A stretch of 8,662 nucleotides of DNA from contig ONRO01000007.1 of NCBI GenBank assembly GCA_900320235.1, forward strand, positions 1 through 8,662, read 5' to 3'. This DNA comes from an uncultured Eubacteriales bacterium (lineage in GTDB: Bacteria > Bacillota > Clostridia > Oscillospirales > Acutalibacteraceae). Positions 5,444 to 8,662 of the stretch are shown here, piece by piece; within the stretch, counting starts at the first letter, position 1, and every line of letters starts with the position of its first letter. The notes beneath the pieces were generated by a model. It saw only the letters and a program-made list of their open reading frames with translations. It made no database searches and was not told where the DNA came from. Made by a program: the position numbers and the translations under genes.

Positions 5444-6780
5444 AATTCCCTCTCCTCCAGATCGATGTATTCTTTTTCTTTGGATATGGACTTATATGCA
5501 GGACGGATAATTCTTTTGCCGCTGTTGATTTCCTCAAAGCGGTGAGCACACCAGCCTGCCATTCTTGATACCGCAAACAACGGTGTGAACAACTCCTGCG
5601 GTATTCCAAGCATTTTGTAGACAAAGCCGCTGTACATATCTATATTTGCACACATTGCCTTGTCAGAATGTCTGACCTCTCTGAAAACCTCCGGTGTCAG
5701 CCGCTCGATTGACTCCAGCAGATGAAATTCTTTTTCAAATTCAGTGCCCTTAGCCATCTTTCCTGCATATTTTTTCAGTATTACAGCACGAGGATCAGAT
5801 AGTGTGTATACTGCATGTCCCATTCCATAGATAAGTCCGCTGCCGTCGCCGGCTTCTTTTTTCAGAATCTTTCTGAGATATGCCGACAGCTCCTTATCAT
5901 CGTCCCAGTTTCTTACATTCGCTTTTATAAACTCCTGCATTTCCAGCACCTTATGATTTGCTCCGCCGTGTCTCGGACCTTTCAGTGAGCCTACTGCAGC
6001 AGCATATGCTGAATATGGATCCGTGCCTGATGAAGTCAGCACCCGACAGGAAAATGAAGAATTATTGCCTCCTCCGTGCTCTGCATGAAGCATTAGCATA
6101 AGATCAAGCAGTTTTGCTTCGTCATGTGTAAACTTTCTGTCGGCGCGGAGTGTTGACAGTATATTTTCTGAGGTGGACTGACCCTTTATCAGTGGGTGGA
6201 GTATCATTGTTTCTCCGCAGTAAAAACGCTTTTTCGCCTCATATGCACATATCATGATAACAGGTATTTTTGCAATAAGTGAAATAGCTGTATCCACCTC
6301 ATGTTCGGCAGTTCCTGATTCAGGCACAGGGTCAAATGAATACAAAGCAAGTATGGATCTTGCCATCTTATTCATAATATCCCGTGACGGCGCTTTGAGT
6401 ATCATATCTTCAAAGAATGTGCCAGGAAGTGCACGGTTTTCAGATAGTATAGTGCTGAATTCATAAAGCTCGTCTTTATCAGGAAGTCTTCCGGAAAGCA
6501 GGAGAAAAACTATTTCCTCATAACCGAACCTGTCCTGCGACATTACTCTTTCTATCAGATCATTGATGCTGTAACCTCTGAAAATCAGCCTGCCCTCAGC
6601 CGGCTGTTTCTCTCCGTCATCAACAACATAGCCGTGAACATTGCATATATTTGTAATGCCTGCCATAACGCCTGTTCCGTCAGAATTCCTCAGACCTCGT
6701 TTTACTCCGTATCTTTCCATATATTCAGACGAGATATTGTTGTTTTTCTCAAATGCAGCATACATGGATTCTTTAAGCAT
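5440..6780 (-). CDS. gltA: Citrate synthase
   Basis: It condenses acetyl-CoA and oxaloacetate to citrate, the entry to the oxidative branch of the TCA cycle in the cytosol. The 446-residue length fits the long clostridial type. The active-site signatures are in order: LHAEHGGGNNSS (231-242), GPRHGGANHKV (268-278) with the first catalytic His (271), GMGHAVYTLSDPRA (319-332) with H322 and substrate-binding R331, and ANIDMYSGFVY (378-388) with catalytic D381. R406 lies in SRMAGWCAHRFEE. Activity on propionyl-CoA (2-methylcitrate) cannot be excluded, but the operon with icd and the absence of prp genes favour citrate. ATG 6780 follows AGAGGGGTGA at good spacing. Aconitase, needed between the two enzymes, is not in the window. 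Expression probably depends on the unusual leader hairpin at 6796-6835. Confidence 0.96.
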   Translation of the reverse strand: MLKESMYAAFEKNNNISSEYMERYGVKRGLRNSDGTGVMAGITNICNVHGYVVDDGEKQPAEGRLIFRGYSINDLIERVMSQDRFGYEEIVFLLLSGRLPDKDELYEFSTILSENRALPGTFFEDMILKAPSRDIMNKMARSILALYSFDPVPESGTAEHEVDTAISLIAKIPVIMICAYEAKKRFYCGETMILHPLIKGQSTSENILSTLRADRKFTHDEAKLLDLMLMLHAEHGGGNNSSFSCRVLTSSGTDPYSAYAAAVGSLKGPRHGGANHKVLEMQEFIKANVRNWDDDKELSAYLRKILKKEAGDGSGLIYGMGHAVYTLSDPRAVILKKYAGKMAKGTEFEKEFHLLESIERLTPEVFREVRHSDKAMCANIDMYSGFVYKMLGIPQELFTPLFAVSRMAGWCAHRFEEINSGKRIIRPAYKSISKEKEYIDLEEREL

Positions 6781-6795
6781 ACTATCACCCCTCTG

Positions 6796-6835
6796 AAAAA
6801 AGGCGCTCCTTCCTGATAATGGAAGAAGCGCCTTT
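6796..6835 (-). terminator. Intrinsic-terminator hairpin in the gltA leader
   Basis: On the minus strand, 6835-6821 pairs with 6813-6799 in a continuous 15-bp stem with one G-U pair (outer arms AAAGGCGCT/AGCGCCTTT, inner CTTCC/GGAAG) and a 7-nt loop. It ends in six T residues. Only 15 bp separate it from the gltA ATG, and these hold the ribosome binding site, so gltA cannot have a promoter after it. It can serve as the terminator of the upstream FUSC-HAD gene. It must also be passed by gltA transcripts. Confidence 0.85.
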
Positions 6836-6854
6836 GCTTAATTCTTATGCCGAA

Positions 6855-6883
6855 ATAATAGCACAATCAAACTTACTTGTCAA
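6855..6883 (-). promoter_or_regulatory. gltA-icd promoter
   Basis: On the minus strand, TTGACA (6883-6878) and TATTAT (6860-6855) are separated by exactly 17 bp, with TG one base before the -10 (extended -10). Transcription should start near 6848, only about 13 nt before the leader hairpin. This is the best promoter match in the intergenic space and faces gltA. Confidence 0.8.
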
Positions 6884-6908
6884 TAATTGAAATATCTCAA
6901 CTTTTATA

Positions 6909-6929
6909 TTTTGTGTATTTCACACAAAA
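6909..6929. promoter_or_regulatory. Inverted repeat upstream of the gltA promoter, possible operator
   Basis: TTTTGTGT (6909-6916) and ACACAAAA (6922-6929) form a perfect 8-5-8 inverted repeat, centred about 70 bp before the predicted gltA start and 22 bp beyond the end of the FUSC-HAD gene. It has no T-tract. TTGTG...CACAA half-sites recall Rex-type redox operators, but the spacing is one base shorter than the Bacillus consensus, so the regulator is only a guess. Confidence 0.45.
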
Positions 6930-6950
6930 ACAAACCTGTATAAATAATTA

Positions 6951-8219
6951 TTAATGTACAGAACCATTGCGATATAGTTTTTTCAGCTTTTTTATTGTGG
7001 CGTTTCCTCCTCCGTCATGAATATAGACATCGTATTCTCCCTTTATGCTTCCAAAGGTAACGGTTCTGGACGCTCCGGTGTACTGCTGAAGCTTTTTTAT
7101 CATCTCCTGCTTTGAAGCAGCGGCAGAACAGATTTTCATCTTCAGATAACCCTCATATCCGCCGGGATTTACTGTTATCCTGATATTATTGCCAAGTGCC
7201 TTTGTCATTTTCTTTTCCAGAAGGGCAATTTCGGTTTCATCTGCAATAACAGTAAGACACAGAACTTTTTCTCCCTTATGCCTGAATGAGTTGCTGATAA
7301 AATTAATATGTGGTGAGCGCCGCTTTTTTTCAAAAATATCCTTTTCAGCCGTGTTTTTTAATCTGCCGTAATATGTTAAAAGTGTTGAATCGCATAGTGC
7401 ACTTTCAAAGTAATGCAGCCCGGCTTCTTCAATTATCATTTCCGCCTCTGAACAGATATCCTCTGACATGGGAAAGGTTTCAATATATCGGTTTTCTCTT
7501 ATGTCATACAACGCAGCACCATCCATTACAATAACAGGCTGGTTAAGCTCCACACCTTCCATTGCAGAAATAAGCTCGGCAGATGACCGGACTGTTGAAA
7601 TAGAGAATTTCACTCCGCTTTTTATCAGTCTGTTAAGCTCCACCTTGCTGTAAGGAACAGAATGCTTATCCGCTGATACCAGAACATCATCGATCCCGCT
7701 TATATACAGTGTTTCGTTATCATGCTTTATCGGAATATGCAGTTCATTGATACCTATTCCTATGCCTATTCCGATAAAAGTATCCAGTACCCTGTTAAAG
7801 ACAAAAATATACGGATCTTCATCAAAGGAGTGTGTCAGGGCAATGCTCAGGAATACCACACAGGAGAAAAAGGATGCATTTCTCTTCTTCAGTATGACCG
7901 TTGAATAAATAACCGGAATTATCATTGCACTTGCCAGAAGATATACAAATACCGGACGGGTAATGCCTATGAAATTCAGAAGGTTAAGAAAAACCAGACC
8001 GTATGCCGCACCGGTAAGTGTTCCGAAGGTTCTCTGACCTGCATTATTCCTTGTTGTATCAACATATGGCTGCATACACCACAGAGCTGCAAGGGCACTG
8101 TAAAACGGTATTCCGTTCTGAATCGGGAGAAGACTGCGGATATAGTATACAGTCATGCAAAGTGCCACTGCCGCTGCGGATTTTATTATTCTCTGCCCTA
8201 TCCGAGGAAAACGGTGCAT
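6951..8219 (-). CDS. FUSC/aromatic-acid-exporter-like membrane domain fused to a degenerate HAD (Cof-type) domain
   Basis: Residues 1-165 are hydrophobic, with about five or six membrane helices. They carry the FUSC/ArAE signature: QPYVDTTRNNAGQRTFGTLTG (50-70), then FNRVLDTFIGIGIGIGIN (141-158). Families of this type are thought to export aromatic acids or related compounds. Residues 170-422 follow the Cof-type HAD order. The key residues are altered: motif I reads ISGIDDVLV (173-181), with Gly175 at the nucleophile Asp and Asp178 at the usual Gly. Motif II is ISTVR (207-211). Lys370 in SKQEMIKKL fits motif III. The normal GDGxND is FGSIKGEYD (389-397). Phosphatase activity is therefore unlikely, and the domain may bind a ligand or regulate the transporter. 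ATG 8219 follows GGAAGTGA. It is transcribed toward gltA but has its own promoter. Confidence 0.85.
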   Translation of the reverse strand: MHRFPRIGQRIIKSAAAVALCMTVYYIRSLLPIQNGIPFYSALAALWCMQPYVDTTRNNAGQRTFGTLTGAAYGLVFLNLLNFIGITRPVFVYLLASAMIIPVIYSTVILKKRNASFFSCVVFLSIALTHSFDEDPYIFVFNRVLDTFIGIGIGIGINELHIPIKHDNETLYISGIDDVLVSADKHSVPYSKVELNRLIKSGVKFSISTVRSSAELISAMEGVELNQPVIVMDGAALYDIRENRYIETFPMSEDICSEAEMIIEEAGLHYFESALCDSTLLTYYGRLKNTAEKDIFEKKRRSPHINFISNSFRHKGEKVLCLTVIADETEIALLEKKMTKALGNNIRITVNPGGYEGYLKMKICSAAASKQEMIKKLQQYTGASRTVTFGSIKGEYDVYIHDGGGNATIKKLKKLYRNGSVH

Positions 8220-8257
8220 TGTTTATCACTTCCGTAAAATTGTATTCTGATGTGCCA

Positions 8258-8286
8258 AGTATAACATAACTTTCTCATCTTTGCAA
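8258..8286 (-). promoter_or_regulatory. Promoter of the FUSC-HAD gene
   Basis: On the minus strand, TTGCAA (8286-8281) and TATACT (8263-8258) are 17 bp apart, with TG one base before the -10 (extended -10). The start would be near 8251, giving a leader of about 30 nt before the ATG at 8219. Confidence 0.7.
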
Positions 8287-8387
8287 TATCAAGTATGCAT
8301 AAATTCATAATATAACTCTAATTTTCCGAAAAATAACCAAGATTGCAAAAACATGAAATATTTATTATAAAATCCTGCAAAATTATA

Positions 8388-8416
8388 TTGACAAATTATT
8401 TAATCCGTGATAATAT
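8388..8416 (+). promoter_or_regulatory. Promoter of the ATP-grasp gene
   Basis: TTGACA (8388-8393) and TAATAT (8411-8416) are 17 bp apart, with TG at 8408-8409 as an extended -10. The predicted start is near 8423, only about five bases before the leader hairpin. The 101 bp between this and the FUSC-HAD promoter (8287-8387) is very AT-rich, with no further signal I can name. Confidence 0.8.
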
Positions 8417-8427
8417 TATTCCATCAA

Positions 8428-8472
8428 ACAAGGGTGTTTGTCTGTTGAGGATGAGCACCCTTGTCTATTTTT
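8428..8472 (+). promoter_or_regulatory. Leader hairpin of the ATP-grasp gene, possible attenuator
   Basis: ACAAGGGTG (8428-8436) and CACCCTTGT (8456-8464) form a perfect 9-bp stem with a 19-nt loop, followed by CTATTTTT (8465-8472) and then directly by the AAGGAGGG ribosome binding site. The stem plus T-rich stretch resembles a weak intrinsic terminator inside the leader. I do not recognise it as a known riboswitch class. Confidence 0.6.
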
Positions 8473-8486
8473 AAGGAGGGATAAAA

Positions 8487-8662
8487 ATGAATGATCTGAT
8501 CAGAAATTCAGAAACGATCAACAGGCTTCTGTCAAGATACGGAGTTAAATTCGGTATTTATAAAAACGGCGTATTCAAAGAACAGCTCTTTCCGTTTGAC
8601 CCTATTCCAAGAATAATTGAAAATAAAGAATTTTCATATCTTGAAAAGGGCCTCCGGCAGCG
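8487..8662 (+). CDS. Circularly permuted ATP-grasp protein (DUF404/DUF407 type), N-terminal fragment
   Basis: The gene is cut by the window end after 58 complete codons. The ATG at 8487 follows AAGGAGGG (8473-8480) with ideal spacing. The visible part contains YGVKFGIYKNGVFKEQ, then FPFDPIPRII (35-44) and EFSYLEKGLRQ (48-58). The 'DPxPRxI ... W/F ..LE.GL.QR' order is the hallmark of the N-terminal part of circularly permuted ATP-grasp proteins (CP_ATPgrasp). These enzymes are believed to form an amide or peptide bond using ATP, and their genes usually sit with an alpha-E (DUF403) gene and a transglutaminase-like gene. Those partners, and the ATP-binding residues, would lie beyond the window. 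Substrates are unknown. Confidence 0.85.
   Translation, partial: MNDLIRNSETINRLLSRYGVKFGIYKNGVFKEQLFPFDPIPRIIENKEFSYLEKGLRQ

Noticed and set aside
8428..8472. Assignment of the ATP-grasp leader hairpin to a known riboswitch class
   Set aside because: The conserved loops of preQ1, guanidine, fluoride, THF or c-di-GMP classes are not recognisable; only a simple stem and T-rich stretch can be supported.
1..8662. CRISPR array, insertion sequence, phage or conjugative module
   Set aside because: No regularly spaced repeats, transposase, integrase or terminal inverted repeats with target duplications were seen.

Overview
The window looks like chromosome from a low-GC, Gram-positive gut or rumen Clostridia, most like Ruminococcus/Oscillospiraceae. 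The evidence is AT-rich spacers, strong AAGGAGG-type ribosome binding sites, TTGACA / extended -10 promoters, and protein families typical of that group: a kinase with a DFD motif beside an XRE-like regulator, a PadR + DUF2812 pair, and a eukaryote-type NADP isocitrate dehydrogenase joined to citrate synthase. The genus is inferred from style, not from a marker gene. No rRNA, tRNA, CRISPR array or insertion sequence was seen.

Layout. 1-165 is the 3' end of a plus-strand gene, perhaps a TasA/SipW-dependent-type surface protein. A strong bidirectional terminator (286-332) follows. 418-766 is a tiny minus-strand dicistron: a 44-residue soluble protein, then a 64-residue two-helix membrane protein. 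Its promoter region is dense in inverted repeats. 849-1928 (minus) is a membrane-anchored Ser/Thr kinase, divergent from an XRE-like DNA-binding protein at 2000-2428 (plus). 2537-3407 (minus) is a translationally coupled padR-DUF2812 operon whose -10 box lies inside a CGATATATCG palindrome. 3463-4222 has no intact gene: it holds a terminator, what looks like a decayed minus-strand gene, and the terminator of the next operon.

4223-6780 (minus) is the gltA-icd operon, with a 4-bp ATGA overlap. It makes citrate and converts isocitrate to 2-oxoglutarate with NADPH, the oxidative branch of a partial TCA cycle that feeds glutamate synthesis; aconitase is not in the window. Its promoter reads at once into a 15-bp intrinsic-terminator hairpin that ends just before the gltA ribosome binding site. 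6951-8219 (minus) is a membrane FUSC/aromatic-acid-exporter-like domain fused to a HAD domain that has lost its nucleophile. A divergent gene starting at 8487 (plus, cut by the window end) encodes a circularly permuted ATP-grasp enzyme. Its short leader also carries a terminator-like hairpin directly after the promoter.

Most noteworthy: the two promoter-hairpin-RBS leaders (gltA and ATP-grasp), the FUSC-pseudo-HAD fusion, the divergent kinase/regulator pair, the two unreported-looking microproteins, and the decayed gene. None of these alone proves a new system.
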